Shown: piece by piece, positions 7,138 through 16,098 of the stretch
How positions within the stretch are numbered: the stretch's first letter is position 1
Layout: each line of letters opens with the position of its first letter
Source: JBBRDU01 sp038203615
Lineage (GTDB): Bacteria; Verrucomicrobiota; Verrucomicrobiia; Chthoniobacterales; UBA10450
DNA: 64,000 nt
Direction: 5' to 3'
NCBI GenBank assembly: GCA_038203615.1
Contig: JBBRDU010000008.1
Coordinates: 4,379-68,378, forward strand
Notes under the pieces: generated by a model
What the model was told of the DNA's origin: nothing
What the model saw: only the letters and a program-made list of their open reading frames with translations
Databases searched by the model: none
Program-made: the position numbers and the translations under genes

Positions 7138-8652
7138 TTATTTTTCGACGGCGGCGGTGCGCGGGAGCGGCCGTTCACTATTGGCCAGCGCATAGGTCGT
7201 AACCGCAACCACCGCGGAATTCTCGGCCAGCTCTTTCGGAATAATCTTATCGAGCGTATCGGCGGCCGTGTGGTGATAATTAAAATAGAAGCGGCTATCC
7301 TGAATCGGGCTGAACGCCGGAACCCCCGCCTTCTCCATCGGCTCAATGTCGGCACCGCAATGATCGACAAAATTGACCATGCCCGCACCGGATTCCTGCA
7401 GAATTGCCGAGACCGGTGCGAGCATCGACTTCAACTCCGAACTGCCCTTCATGTTCAGTCCGATCGGATGTCCCGCGCCCCCGTCTGTTTCCATCACGCC
7501 AAAATGATTCGCCATGTCCTGTTCATGATCGTGGGCGTAAACCTTGGACCCGGCGGTGCCGTTTTCTTCATTCATCCAGGCAACGACACGAATCGTCCGC
7601 TTCGGATGAAGATGCAGTTTTTGCACAAGGTTGGCCGCCTCCATCGAGACGGCCACCCCGGCGCCGTCGTCAATTGCGCCAGTCCCCAGATCCCATGAAT
7701 CCAGATGACCCGACGCGATGACAATCTGCTCGGGGTGTTCGCTGCCCTTCAGGTCTCCAATGACATTATAGCTCTCGACCTCCGGCAAAGTCTGCGGCGT
7801 CATCGTTAACCTCATCTTCACCGCACCTTGTTGCGTGAGATTCGTAATCAGATCCGCATCTTCCGAGGTGACCGCACCGGCGGGAATTTTGGGCGCGTCG
7901 TCGGCGTATCTCGTTTGGCCGGTGTGTGGAATCCGATACTCCGCGCCGCCCACCGAACGAATGAGACAGGCGACTGCGCCCTGGCGCGCCGCCGCGCTTG
8001 GTCCTTCACTGCGATAAACCACCGCCTCACCGTAGGCTTCGCCACCGCGTCCTTCCGCCGCGATTTGTTTGTCGAAGGCATAGGTGAAAAGCACAATTTT
8101 GCCGGCTACTTTTTCCCGAGGCAGCGCCTTCAAGGTAGCGAAATCTTTGACGGCAATGATGTCGGCCGTGAGTCCCTCCGCTGGCGTAGCCACGCTCTGT
8201 CCGAGCGCGCACAACAGGATTTTCTGAGTTGTCTTCTCGGCTTGTCCGGGAAATTCCGTTAGGGCAGCGGTCTCTTCGCCGCGCACCCAATGCGGCACCA
8301 TCACTTTTTCGAGCTGCACTTCACAGCCGATCTTCTTCAATTCGGCGGCCACATATTCTACCGCCTTGGCCGCCTGGGCCGATCCGCTCAGGCGCGGCCC
8401 GATGTTATTGGAAAGATGAGCCACCTGCCGATAGGCATAATCGCTCGTCAAAGCCGCCTGCTGCAACTGTTTCAGATCAGCCAGCGTTTGCGGCGAAAAA
8501 ACCATGGGCGTCGCGCTCGGGGACGGCGACGCCGTGGCGGTGGGTGCGGGTGATCCAGAAACCGCACCGGATTGGGCCTCAGACAGCGAAGGGCAAAGCG
8601 ACGAGCAAACGAGAAACAAGGCCAATGAAAAAAGCAGTCGGGATTCGCACAT
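7138..8652 (-). CDS. Secreted M28-family zinc metallopeptidase
   Basis: This is an exported aminopeptidase/carboxypeptidase of the M28 family, similar in layout to carboxypeptidase Q. A signal peptide covers about 1-26 and a proline/serine linker 30-50. A PA-like insert is probable around 155-285. The catalytic domain carries H316-x-D318, the DD pair at 328-329, the NEENG glutamates at 362-363, D390, and a late FNYHHTAADT histidine. These are the expected two-zinc ligands, so it should be active. At 504 residues it is of normal length. It acts in the periplasm or outside, releasing amino acids from peptides. It appears to be transcribed alone. Confidence 0.9.
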   Translation of the reverse strand: MCESRLLFSLALFLVCSSLCPSLSEAQSGAVSGSPAPTATASPSPSATPMVFSPQTLADLKQLQQAALTSDYAYRQVAHLSNNIGPRLSGSAQAAKAVEYVAAELKKIGCEVQLEKVMVPHWVRGEETAALTEFPGQAEKTTQKILLCALGQSVATPAEGLTADIIAVKDFATLKALPREKVAGKIVLFTYAFDKQIAAEGRGGEAYGEAVVYRSEGPSAAARQGAVACLIRSVGGAEYRIPHTGQTRYADDAPKIPAGAVTSEDADLITNLTQQGAVKMRLTMTPQTLPEVESYNVIGDLKGSEHPEQIVIASGHLDSWDLGTGAIDDGAGVAVSMEAANLVQKLHLHPKRTIRVVAWMNEENGTAGSKVYAHDHEQDMANHFGVMETDGGAGHPIGLNMKGSSELKSMLAPVSAILQESGAGMVNFVDHCGADIEPMEKAGVPAFSPIQDSRFYFNYHHTAADTLDKIIPKELAENSAVVAVTTYALANSERPLPRTAAVEK

Positions 8653-8776
8653 CCTGAGACTGTGTCAGAAAGGCTGGGATCTTCAATTCTCCCAAGCGTC
8701 TCCGCGGTCCTGGGCCGGCTCATCAGGGTGGCTGGCGGCTTTTCCGATGGCCGTTCCGGCGAAATATTTGTCTATT

Positions 8777-9193
8777 TCAGGACGTCGCCGCGCGCGGCTT
8801 GTAAACGAGGGCCAGGACGATGCCCAGCAACACGGCCTGCCCCAAACCACTGAAATACCATTTTGCGGCAAGATCGCCGGGCATTGGGATAACGACGTAA
8901 TTAATCATCACCCATACTTACTGGAACATTCCCATGATCAAACCGAAAACAATTCCGGTGGAAACAGAACGACCCGCGAAGCCCATCGCCCAAATGATGG
9001 CGGCGGTCGCGGCACACAGAAATTGGGCGAGCAACATCCAAAGGAAGTGAGTCTGCATCTCCGCATCGGGGCGCCAGAGCGATTGGGTGGCCTTGTAATC
9101 CGGCATGAGCCAGACTCCATGGATGAGATAGTCCGTTCCGAAGACGACAAGGAAGGCGACGACGATGGCCAGCAGAAGGCGAGGTATATTCAT
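8777..9193 (-). pseudogene. Small four-helix membrane protein interrupted by an in-frame stop
   Basis: Translation from ATG 9193 gives 91 residues with helices at about 5-25, 48-70 and 75-90, ending MGMFQ at TAA 8918-8920. In the same frame the next 46 codons continue as a good sequence (VWVMINYVVIPMPGDL, then a helix GQAVLLGIVLALVYKP) to TGA at 8777-8779. The usual protein of this type is about 138 residues with that C-terminal helix, so a single nonsense codon appears to split one gene. Sequencing error or readthrough are alternatives. Function unknown. Confidence 0.65.
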
Positions 9194-9306
9194 AGAACGC
9201 GCAGGCTAACAAGTCACCATCTAACTGGCCAGCCTTCTGTAATCTCCGTTCCGTCCGAACGAGGACAGGTCTGGGGAAGCGGGCCGGATCTTCCCTTAAC
9301 CGCTCG

Positions 9307-9732
9307 TCAGGTTTTGCGATTCTCTTCGAAATCAATCAGCTGGCCCATGGTCTGAATGTCGTCGCGGCCTTCCAGGCCCAGCTCTTTTTTGGTGCGTTCC
9401 AAGTTGGGCGTGGCAAAGTCATGCCAGCCGAGTTTGGAAACAAATCCGTTCCAGACGACCAGGTCCCCCGCGTTCAGGCGACGGCCCCTCTCGAAACACC
9501 ACTCCAGGATTTCTTCATCGCTCCCGCCGGCCAGCACGCGCGCTCGCACATCTTCATAGTTTACGCGGAGAAAATTCGAGCAGGCGCCATCAGCGGCCCT
9601 GGCCCCTCCCAGGTTCGCCTGGTAGTCCTGGCCCAGTTCGCCGCGGGCCTGGCGCCGGATTTTGTCCAGCATTCGGCCAAAATAAAGCATCCCCCCGACA
9701 GCCTCGGCCGGACTTTTCGGGGAGTCACTCAC
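9307..9732 (-). CDS. DUF5069 domain protein
   Basis: This 141-residue soluble protein matches the DUF5069 family, which is common in Verrucomicrobiota and cyanobacteria and has no known function. Typical pieces are the start SPKSPAEAVGGMLYFGRMLDKIR, the aromatic centre FLRVNYEDV, and EEILEWCFERGRR followed by WNGFVSKLGWHD. There is no signal peptide, so it should be cytoplasmic. It follows the DUF2059 gene by 22 bp on the same strand and is probably co-transcribed with it. Confidence 0.8.
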   Translation of the reverse strand: MSDSPKSPAEAVGGMLYFGRMLDKIRRQARGELGQDYQANLGGARAADGACSNFLRVNYEDVRARVLAGGSDEEILEWCFERGRRLNAGDLVVWNGFVSKLGWHDFATPNLERTKKELGLEGRDDIQTMGQLIDFEENRKT

Positions 9733-9754
9733 AAACAGCTCCGCCGTTCGGGCC

Positions 9755-10264
9755 CTACTTGGTGGTGGCCAGCTGACGCACGAAATCCTCCAGCATGGAT
9801 TGAAGCTTCACCGTGAGCGGGCTGATGCGCGATTGCATGAGTGAATTAGCCTTCTGCATGGCGGTCGGATACTTCTCGGTGATCGCTTTGCCCGCCGGGG
9901 ATCTATAGAACGTGGTGATGGCGTCGACTTCTTCCTGCGTGAACGTCTCCTTGTAGGACTGCAGGTAGATGTCCTTCACTTTGGAGAAAGAAAGTTCTTC
10001 TTTCACCGTCTGTTCGAATTTGGTGCGGAATTTTTCGACCGCGGCTTTCTGCGCCGGATTCAATTCCTTGCCTTGGATGGATTTTTGCAGGCCTTGCTCC
10101 ATGCCTTTGGCCATTCCCTCATCCATCTGCTTGAGGGCCTGATTGAGCAGCGTTTCCAACTGCATGGCGCGCATCAATTCATTGATGGTCGACTCCGATG
10201 GGGTGGCGGCCTGCGTCATCAACGCGCAGGCCATGATCAGGAAAAAGCTAATTACATATCGCAT
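9755..10264 (-). CDS. Secreted DUF2059 protein (full-length copy)
   Basis: This 169-residue exported helical protein has a signal peptide at about 1-21 (RYVISFFLIMACALMTQAAT). The mature part begins STINELMRAMQLETLLNQ. The DUF2059 core follows near residue 100 (YKETFTQEEVDAITTFYRSPAGKAI), the signature of this family of periplasmic proteins of unknown role. ATG 10264 is chosen because the signal peptide starts there; 13 upstream codons are open but poor. Its first 60 codons and about 35 upstream bases are duplicated as a truncated copy at 15913-16098, on the other side of the giant gene. Confidence 0.88.
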   Translation of the reverse strand: MRYVISFFLIMACALMTQAATPSESTINELMRAMQLETLLNQALKQMDEGMAKGMEQGLQKSIQGKELNPAQKAAVEKFRTKFEQTVKEELSFSKVKDIYLQSYKETFTQEEVDAITTFYRSPAGKAITEKYPTAMQKANSLMQSRISPLTVKLQSMLEDFVRQLATTK

Positions 10265-10301
10265 AAAGGCTGCGACGGTACAGCTGGCTTCCGCGGAAGC
10301 C
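10094..10301 (-). repeat. Direct repeat flanking the giant gene, copy 1
   Basis: These bases, covering the first 57 or so codons of the full DUF2059 gene and its upstream region, match 15925-16132 in the same orientation at roughly 80 percent by eye. The upstream portion here ends in a perfect 16-bp palindrome (GGCTTCCGCGGAAGCC, 10286-10301), which the other copy only partly keeps. Confidence 0.7.
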
Positions 10302-10351
10302 AAATCAGAAAGCGTGTTATTCTATCCTGAGACGGAGCGAGCGCGCGCTTC

Positions 10352-13300
10352 TTACTTTGCCACCTTCAGTTTGAACTTCTGCGTCGCGTTGGGCGGCGTG
10401 CCGTTATCAGCCGTGATGGTTAAGGAAAAGCTTTTCTTCGCCGTCGGCGTCCCGGCAATGGTGGCGGTGCCGTCATGATTGTCGGTGAAAGTGACACCTC
10501 TGGGCAGTGTGCCCGTTTCGCTTAAGGCCGGCGTGGGCGTCCCCGTTGTTGTCACCGTGAAGGTCGCAGGCTGGTTGACGCGGAAGGTCGCGCTCTTCGC
10601 GCTCGTGATCTTGGGCGCGACCCGGGGATTCACCGTGATCGAAACGTTCTTCGCAGCGTTGGTGTAGTTCGCCGTGTCCGTCGGTGTGAAGGTGGTCGAC
10701 AAGGTTTGGGCGTTGCCCACGTTAAGCACTGTTCCCGAAGGAGGCGTGAAGCTGAACGAGCCAGCCACTGGCGTGGTCGCGTTGAGTTGTGTTCCACTCA
10801 GTGCTGTCCCATAAACAATGTCCGCTGGATTGCTCCAGGTAATTACGGGCGTTGCTTTCAGAACGTTGATGGTCACGGTCTTCGCAGCGTTGTTGTAGTT
10901 CGTTGTGTCCGTCGGTGTGAAGGCGGTCGAGAGGTTCTGATTCGCGCCAGCATTCAGGACGGTAGCGGCAGGCGGCGAATAACTGAATGCGCCCGCCACA
11001 GAAGCGCTGGCATTAAGCTGGGTTCCGCTCAGCGCCGTCCCATAGGTGATGTCTGCCGGATTACTCCAGGTGATTGTCGGCGTCGCCTTGAGAACGTTGA
11101 TGGAGACATTCTTCGAAGCGTTATCGTAATTGGTTGTGTCGTTCGGAACAAAGCTCACCGATAACGTCTGGTTGTTCCCACCGTTAAGTACGGTCCCCGC
11201 AATAGGAGTGTAAGTGAATGACCCCGCTACCGACGCGGTCGCATTCAGTTGGGTGCTATCCAGCGGGGTCCCATACGTAATATCTGCCGGATTACTCCAC
11301 GTAATGGTCGGGGTTGCCTTAACTATGGTTAGACTAAAAGTTTGCGTGGCAACGGGTGAAACGCCGTTACTCGCTGTGACGGTGATATTGCTGTAGGTGC
11401 CAGCCGCGGTAGGCGTCCCACTTATAGCTCCGCCGCTGCTTAGGGTAAGCCCATTAGGAAGGTTACCGCTAGTTATACTGAAAGTCGGCGCAGGGAAGCC
11501 ACTGGCGGTGTAGTTGAACGTGTAAGCGGTGCCCACCTCACCAGGCGAAGGAGGGCCGTTTGTGAAGGCCGGCGCTTGGTTTACACTAAAGCCGGACGCT
11601 TGCGCGAATTGCGCCACCAGAGAAATGCCGTCTGCGTCCTGCGCCGCAGTGGTCACACGAATCCGATAAGTGCCCGGAGCCAGGCCGCTCGAGGGGGTGA
11701 CCGTGAATGTCGCGTTACCCACGCTTGCTGCCGGCGCCCCCGTCATTGCGACGCACGATGCGAAGTTATCGCCCGAGACCTGCAAGCTCCCGCTGCAGGC
11801 CGTGCCTGCCGTATTAGTTGTGATTGAGCCAGGCGCTGCGGCCGCATTGAAGCTCACGCTGATCGTTGAGTTGGCGGCTGCTGTTCCCCCATCAGCGGGC
11901 GTGGTTGAACTCACCGCAAAAACTGATTTCGTTGTGAAGCCGGTTCCTTGAGTGAACGCCGTGTCAAGGGCGAGTCCGCCGGAATCCTTGGCCCCGGTAG
12001 TGACACGAATTATATAGGTGCGGGAAGCATCTAACACTGCGGCCGGTTGGACAGTAAACGTGGCGTCGCCGTTGCTAGCTGTCGGAGCGCCCGTCATTTG
12101 GACACAGGTTGAGAAGTTATCGCTCGCCTTCGACACCTGAATCGAACCACTGCAGGTTGTATTTGAAGTATTGGTCGTAATAGTGGAAACGGTTGCCGCC
12201 CTGTTGAAAGTCACGCTGATCGGCGTATTACGTGCGAGGGCCGTTGCAGCATCTACCGGAGAAGCTGATGAAACCTGAAACGCGGGCTGTACGTTTATGG
12301 TAATAGTGGCCGTAACCGATTCATTAGCCGCGTTTGTAACGGTCAACGTATAGGTGGTCGTGCTCGTGGGGCTAACTGTCTTAGCCGTCCCGCTCGTGAC
12401 AGCGCCGACTCCGTTGTCGATCACACCAGTCCCTCCTGAGTAGGTCGGGGTGAGAGTCGTGCTCGTTCCCGTCGTGATCGTCATCGTTGCCGCCGTGAAG
12501 CTTCCGATCATCGGCGGTGCCACGACCGTGATGGTGACGGTGGACGAAGCCGAGTCATTCGCCGCGTTTGTAACGGTCAGTGTGTAGGTGGTCGTGCTCG
12601 TGGGGCTAACTGTCTTAGCTACTCCACTGTCTACAGCGCCGACTCCATTGTTGATTACACCAGTCCCTCCCGAAAACGTCGGGGTCAGGGTTGTGCTCGT
12701 TCCCGTCGTGATCGTCGACTTTGCCGCCGTCAAGCTGGCACCCACAGGAGCTACGACCGTAATGGTGACCGTGGCCGTACTCGAGTCATTAGCCGCGTTT
12801 GTAACGGTCAAAGTATAGGTGGTCGTGCTCGTGGGACTGACTGTCGTAGCCACGCCACTCGTCACGGCGCCGATTCCTTTGTCGATCACGCCAGTCCCTC
12901 CCGAGAACGTCGGGGTAATCGTTGTGCTCGTTCCTGAAGTGATAGTCGTCTTTGCCGCCGTGAAGCTTCCGATCATCGGCGGGGCCACGACCGTGATATT
13001 AACGCTGGCTGTCGTGGCGCCGCCCGAGTTACTCGCCGTCACGGTGTAGTCCGTGGCAGCGGACAGTGCCGTCGGCGTGCCGCTGATCACACCACTGCCC
13101 GTGCTGAAAGATAATCCCGTAGCCATGGCCGGAGAAATCGAGTAGCCGGTCACCGCGCCACCGCTGCTCGACGGGGTATTATCCGTGATCGCCTGGCCGT
13201 TGGTGTAAGTCACCGGGTTCGCAGAGTAGATAAGGGCGGACGGCGGAGGCACGCATTTGCCCGCGTTACCCGCGTCGGCAATTGCCGCGACTTCTGAAGC

Positions 13301-15502
13301 AGTTAAGGCACGATTAAAGATTTCTACTTCGTCGAGCAATCCATTGAGCGACGGAACCGCCTCAGCCTTTCCGAGAGTTAGGGGCTGACTGGCATCTGGA
13401 ACGGGATCGCCAGCCGTTTGATCGCTGCCATTCTGAACGCCGTCCACAAAAAACCGCCAGGTGCTTCCACTGCGAGTGAGGGCTACGTGATACCAGCGAC
13501 CAACTGTCGGAATGAAGGCCGCGTCGCTGGTCACGTAAGTGGGGCCACCGACAGGGGTATTCCGATGGAATTCCAGCCCTCCGTTGTGAAGCCAAAAAAC
13601 CCATTTGTTTTTAAAGCCGGGCCCGTCGGTATGCGCTACAAACACGTCCGTCCCAGAAATGGACGTAAAGTTCACCCAGGTATCAATCGTGAAATCGCCC
13701 GCGAAGTCCCAAGCGGGATTGTCGTTCACTTGATCAACGGCGTTCGCGCCATCAAAACTGAACGCTTGTCCCACTTTGCCAGCCGCATAGGTCGCCCCAT
13801 TCTGTAACGTGCCGTGATTACTACCCTGAATGTCATTCGCGTGACCATCGCCAGTCCACCATGCCACCATGTCCGGTGGGGGCGGCGTGCACGATCGGCA
13901 CTTGCCCTGCAAGCTTGCGTTATAGATGGCTTGGATATCGCCCTGCGAAAGCGCGGTGGAGAAAACTTCTACTTCGTCAACCTTGGCATTGATATACAGA
14001 GCATTAGCCGGAAAATCCCCGTTCCTTCCGCCAATGAAGAAGGGAACGCCTTCGTCTCTTATGTTGCCGCTAAAAGCCAGCCGCGCCAGCTCTACACCAT
14101 TGGCATAGACAATCTCATTGGCCCCGTCGTAGGTCATCGCGATGTGGGTCCACTGGCCGGCCGGAGGCACAAAGCCCGTGTAGAGAAAGTGCTCAGCGCC
14201 GTCAGACGTTCTGATGCAGCCTGTCAATCCGCCCAGCAGGAATAAGGCATAGTCGTTTTGGCCGGAGTTCGCTTTGCCAAGATAAACACCGTTCTTAGTG
14301 CTGTCGTTCGGGTTCACCCAGGCATCGAGAGTGATTTGATTGCCCGCTATATTAAGAACGCCTGTAGTTCCAATAGTCTCAAAGCTCGTGCCATTAAAGT
14401 TGAAGGTCTGCCCAACTAGACCTGGTGCGAAGGTCACGGTGCCCGAGGGCGAGCCATCGTTGTGGTTCTGAATGTCATGCGCATTGCCATCACCCGGCCA
14501 CCAGCCGACCAGACCCGCCGGTGGCGGCGTGCAAACTGGCGTAGCTAGCTCGACCGCGCCGATATCGCTGAAGTCGCCGCCCGCGGGCGGCACGATCCGG
14601 TCGTCATAACGGGCCGGCCGCGCGCTTCCGAGTTGATCAGTCGTTAGGCTAAAGGCTTTACCTTTGTCGATTGCTGGGCTGCTTGGCTGGGGAGCGTGGC
14701 TGCGGGTTGGACCGCCGTTGGCTGCGAGCGGCTGAAGCATCGGGTCGCCACCTACTATATTGTAACCCAGATCAGTATAAGGGCCGTTGATATCTGCCAA
14801 CGCATTATTGCACGCCGCATTTCCCGCCAGAACGCTATTGCCAATTGTTACTGTACCGCCAACATCGATCGCTCCCCCTTCTCCTGGGTAGTAACACTGG
14901 ATTCCATTTCCAGGATCGCCATTCGCGTAATTATTCGTCACCGTTACGCTACGCAGATTGAGGATCCCGCTGCCGTTATAAAAGCCGGCGCCGTGCGTTC
15001 CAGTATTCCCTGAAATGGTACTGTTATCCACATTCAGGGTGGCGCCGTTGGTGACCCGCATCGCGCCACCACTGCCGTAGACGTGATTGCCTGTGAAAAG
15101 CATGTTGCGCACAGTCACTACGCTCGTCCCATTCGTTGCTTCCAGCGCACCACCCTCGCCGGAGGTGACCGTGAAGTTAGCTAACTCAACTGTCCCGGCT
15201 GTTACGAGAAAGAGGTTAGTGGTTCCACCGCCGCTAATTGTAACAGGATCTGTCGCCGATCCGATAATAGTAAGATCGTGGTCGATAAGGAGCTGGCTGG
15301 TCAGTGTGATCGTGTGGGGCCCGGCACCGAGATCGAACGTGATCGTGTCGCCGGGGTTCGTGGCGATTAATGCCTGGCGCAGTGAGCCGACGCCGCTGTC
15401 GTTTGTGTTTTCGACGGTGATCGTGGCGGCGTGGGCCGTGGATAGCAAAAGGCTGGCGCTCGAGATGCCAATCGCAATTACCGACAGAAGAAGTTTCTTC
15501 AT
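10352..15502 (-). CDS. Giant secreted multidomain repeat protein (adhesin-like)
   Basis: This 1716-residue exported protein is probably a surface or adhesive molecule. In order it has a signal peptide (1-25); a CSLREA-like parallel beta-helix (about 25-320, NDSGVGSLRQAL and repeated NSTISGN-type turns); two LamG/concanavalin domains (about 325-535 and 537-750, each opening C-PPP-x-x-V-x-WW-GDG); a putative-Ig domain (757-837); three 77-residue beta repeats (842-1067); two Big_5-like domains (1077-1314); another Ig-like domain; three repeats starting KATPxITWSNPADI (1394-1620); and a last Ig-like domain. No sorting signal or autotransporter barrel is visible. ATG 15502 is preferred to GTG 15514, which lies in the ribosome site. 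Confidence 0.85.
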   Translation of the reverse strand: MKKLLLSVIAIGISSASLLLSTAHAATITVENTNDSGVGSLRQALIATNPGDTITFDLGAGPHTITLTSQLLIDHDLTIIGSATDPVTISGGGTTNLFLVTAGTVELANFTVTSGEGGALEATNGTSVVTVRNMLFTGNHVYGSGGAMRVTNGATLNVDNSTISGNTGTHGAGFYNGSGILNLRSVTVTNNYANGDPGNGIQCYYPGEGGAIDVGGTVTIGNSVLAGNAACNNALADINGPYTDLGYNIVGGDPMLQPLAANGGPTRSHAPQPSSPAIDKGKAFSLTTDQLGSARPARYDDRIVPPAGGDFSDIGAVELATPVCTPPPAGLVGWWPGDGNAHDIQNHNDGSPSGTVTFAPGLVGQTFNFNGTSFETIGTTGVLNIAGNQITLDAWVNPNDSTKNGVYLGKANSGQNDYALFLLGGLTGCIRTSDGAEHFLYTGFVPPAGQWTHIAMTYDGANEIVYANGVELARLAFSGNIRDEGVPFFIGGRNGDFPANALYINAKVDEVEVFSTALSQGDIQAIYNASLQGKCRSCTPPPPDMVAWWTGDGHANDIQGSNHGTLQNGATYAAGKVGQAFSFDGANAVDQVNDNPAWDFAGDFTIDTWVNFTSISGTDVFVAHTDGPGFKNKWVFWLHNGGLEFHRNTPVGGPTYVTSDAAFIPTVGRWYHVALTRSGSTWRFFVDGVQNGSDQTAGDPVPDASQPLTLGKAEAVPSLNGLLDEVEIFNRALTASEVAAIADAGNAGKCVPPPSALIYSANPVTYTNGQAITDNTPSSSGGAVTGYSISPAMATGLSFSTGSGVISGTPTALSAATDYTVTASNSGGATTASVNITVVAPPMIGSFTAAKTTITSGTSTTITPTFSGGTGVIDKGIGAVTSGVATTVSPTSTTTYTLTVTNAANDSSTATVTITVVAPVGASLTAAKSTITTGTSTTLTPTFSGGTGVINNGVGAVDSGVAKTVSPTSTTTYTLTVTNAANDSASSTVTITVVAPPMIGSFTAATMTITTGTSTTLTPTYSGGTGVIDNGVGAVTSGTAKTVSPTSTTTYTLTVTNAANESVTATITINVQPAFQVSSASPVDAATALARNTPISVTFNRAATVSTITTNTSNTTCSGSIQVSKASDNFSTCVQMTGAPTASNGDATFTVQPAAVLDASRTYIIRVTTGAKDSGGLALDTAFTQGTGFTTKSVFAVSSTTPADGGTAAANSTISVSFNAAAAPGSITTNTAGTACSGSLQVSGDNFASCVAMTGAPAASVGNATFTVTPSSGLAPGTYRIRVTTAAQDADGISLVAQFAQASGFSVNQAPAFTNGPPSPGEVGTAYTFNYTASGFPAPTFSITSGNLPNGLTLSSGGAISGTPTAAGTYSNITVTASNGVSPVATQTFSLTIVKATPTITWSNPADITYGTPLDSTQLNATASVAGSFTYTPIAGTVLNGGNNQTLSVSFVPNDTTNYDNASKNVSINVLKATPTITWSNPADITYGTALSGTQLNASASVAGAFSYSPPAATVLNAGANQNLSTAFTPTDTTNYNNAAKTVTINVLKATPVITWSNPADIVYGTALSGTQLNATTPVAGSFSFTPPSGTVLNVGNAQTLSTTFTPTDTANYTNAAKNVSITVNPRVAPKITSAKSATFRVNQPATFTVTTTGTPTPALSETGTLPRGVTFTDNHDGTATIAGTPTAKKSFSLTITADNGTPPNATQKFKLKVAK
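12291..12984 (-). repeat. Three tandem coding repeats of 231 bp
   Basis: Within the giant gene, three units encode the 77-residue domain with ITxGTSTTxTPTFSGGTGVI and SPTSTTTYTLTVTNAAN. The spacing is exactly 231 bp, and the nucleotide sequence is highly alike between units, which suggests recent duplication or gene conversion. Confidence 0.75.
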
Positions 15503-15558
15503 CGTTGATCGCACCTCGGAAAACGCTCAAGGCTATTGGCCGGCGGGCTCGATTTCAT
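15499..15558 (-). CDS. 19-codon leader ORF coupled to the giant gene
   Basis: On the minus strand an AAGGAG ribosome site, eight bases ahead, precedes ATG 15558. The frame encodes MKSSPPANSLERFPRCDQR and stops at TGA 15501-15499, which overlaps the ATG of the giant gene (15502) as ATGA. It is in a different frame from that gene. The strong ribosome site and exact stop-start overlap suggest that translating this peptide lets ribosomes reach the main start. No family match is expected at this length. Confidence 0.5.
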   Translation of the reverse strand: MKSSPPANSLERFPRCDQR

Positions 15559-15750
15559 TCGCATCTCCTTATTGGCGGCGGCGGTTCGTCTACTGCGCCA
15601 GTTCCGCTTGGAACCTGAACCAACCTCGCCCTCGGCATCAAATGTCGCGGCTCACGAAGCTGACCCGGCCTCCCTTCAAAACTGAGATCGCGGAAAGCGG
15701 CCTTCCGGCCCCGAATGCTTTCGGGGTTGAAACGTCGGGTTACGGAATCG
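15559..15750 (-). promoter_or_regulatory. Structured 5' leader of the giant gene
   Basis: About 190 transcribed bases lie between the predicted start of transcription (near 15750) and the leader ORF. They are GC-rich and foldable. CCCCGAA/TTCGGGG makes a seven-pair hairpin at 15711-15728. GTTCC-AAGC-GGAAC at about 15599-15612 forms a stem-loop, and flanking GGTT/AACC and GGC/GCC pairs could close an outer stem. No known riboswitch consensus was recognised (c-di-GMP, SAM and cobalamin cores are not seen). It has no coding potential of its own. Confidence 0.45.
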
Positions 15751-15755
15751 GATCG

Positions 15756-15784
15756 GTTATAGCGAATCGCCGTTAGGCTGTCAA
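15756..15784 (-). promoter_or_regulatory. Sigma-70-type promoter of the giant gene
   Basis: TTGACA (15784-15779) and TATAAC (15761-15756) are separated by exactly 17 bases on the minus strand. Both boxes are at or one base from consensus. The position implies a leader of about 190 nt before the leader ORF and 250 nt before the giant gene. Confidence 0.75.
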
Positions 15785-15912
15785 GATGAATACGCCCTCA
15801 CCGTAAGATCCCGACAAGGGAGTTGGTTGCGCAATTTATTCGCGCATAAGTCGCTGATCCACCGATTCTTCCCTCGAAAAACCCGGAGGCCCTTGGCGTG
15901 CGTCCCTGCCTG

Positions 15913-16098
15913 TCAGACTAATCCCTGCTCCATCCCCTTGCCCATTCCCTCATCCATCTGTTTGAGGGTTTGGTTGAGCAGGGTCTCCAATTGCATGGCT
16001 CGCATCAATTCATGGATGGAAGACTCCGACGGAGGGGTCGCGGCCTGGATCATTGAAGCGAAGGCCACAGTCAGGAAAAGAGTAGTTAGATATCGCAT
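15913..16098 (-). pseudogene. Truncated DUF2059 paralogue
   Basis: This 61-codon frame encodes a signal peptide (MRYLTTLFLTVAFASMIQA) and the first 40 residues of the mature DUF2059 protein (ELMRAMQLETLLNQTLKQMD, MEQGL). It then stops where the full copy at 9755-10264 continues for over 100 residues. The conserved DUF2059 core is missing, so it is a remnant. Upstream bases are also shared with the full copy. It lies upstream of the giant gene's promoter on the same strand, downstream of a glycosyltransferase gene. Confidence 0.75.

Noticed and set aside
12588..13049. Two plus-strand frames of 76 residues, 231 bp apart
   Set aside because: They are antisense shadows of the tandem repeats in the giant gene; their regular spacing comes from the repeat period.
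15559..15750. Known c-di-GMP, SAM or cobalamin riboswitch in the giant gene's leader
   Set aside because: Their conserved cores could not be found by eye, so it is reported only as an unassigned structured leader.
15087..15776. 229-residue plus-strand frame across the giant gene's start and leader
   Set aside because: It is antisense to the signal peptide, beta-helix and promoter, with no family features; the minus-strand promoter and leader explain the region better.
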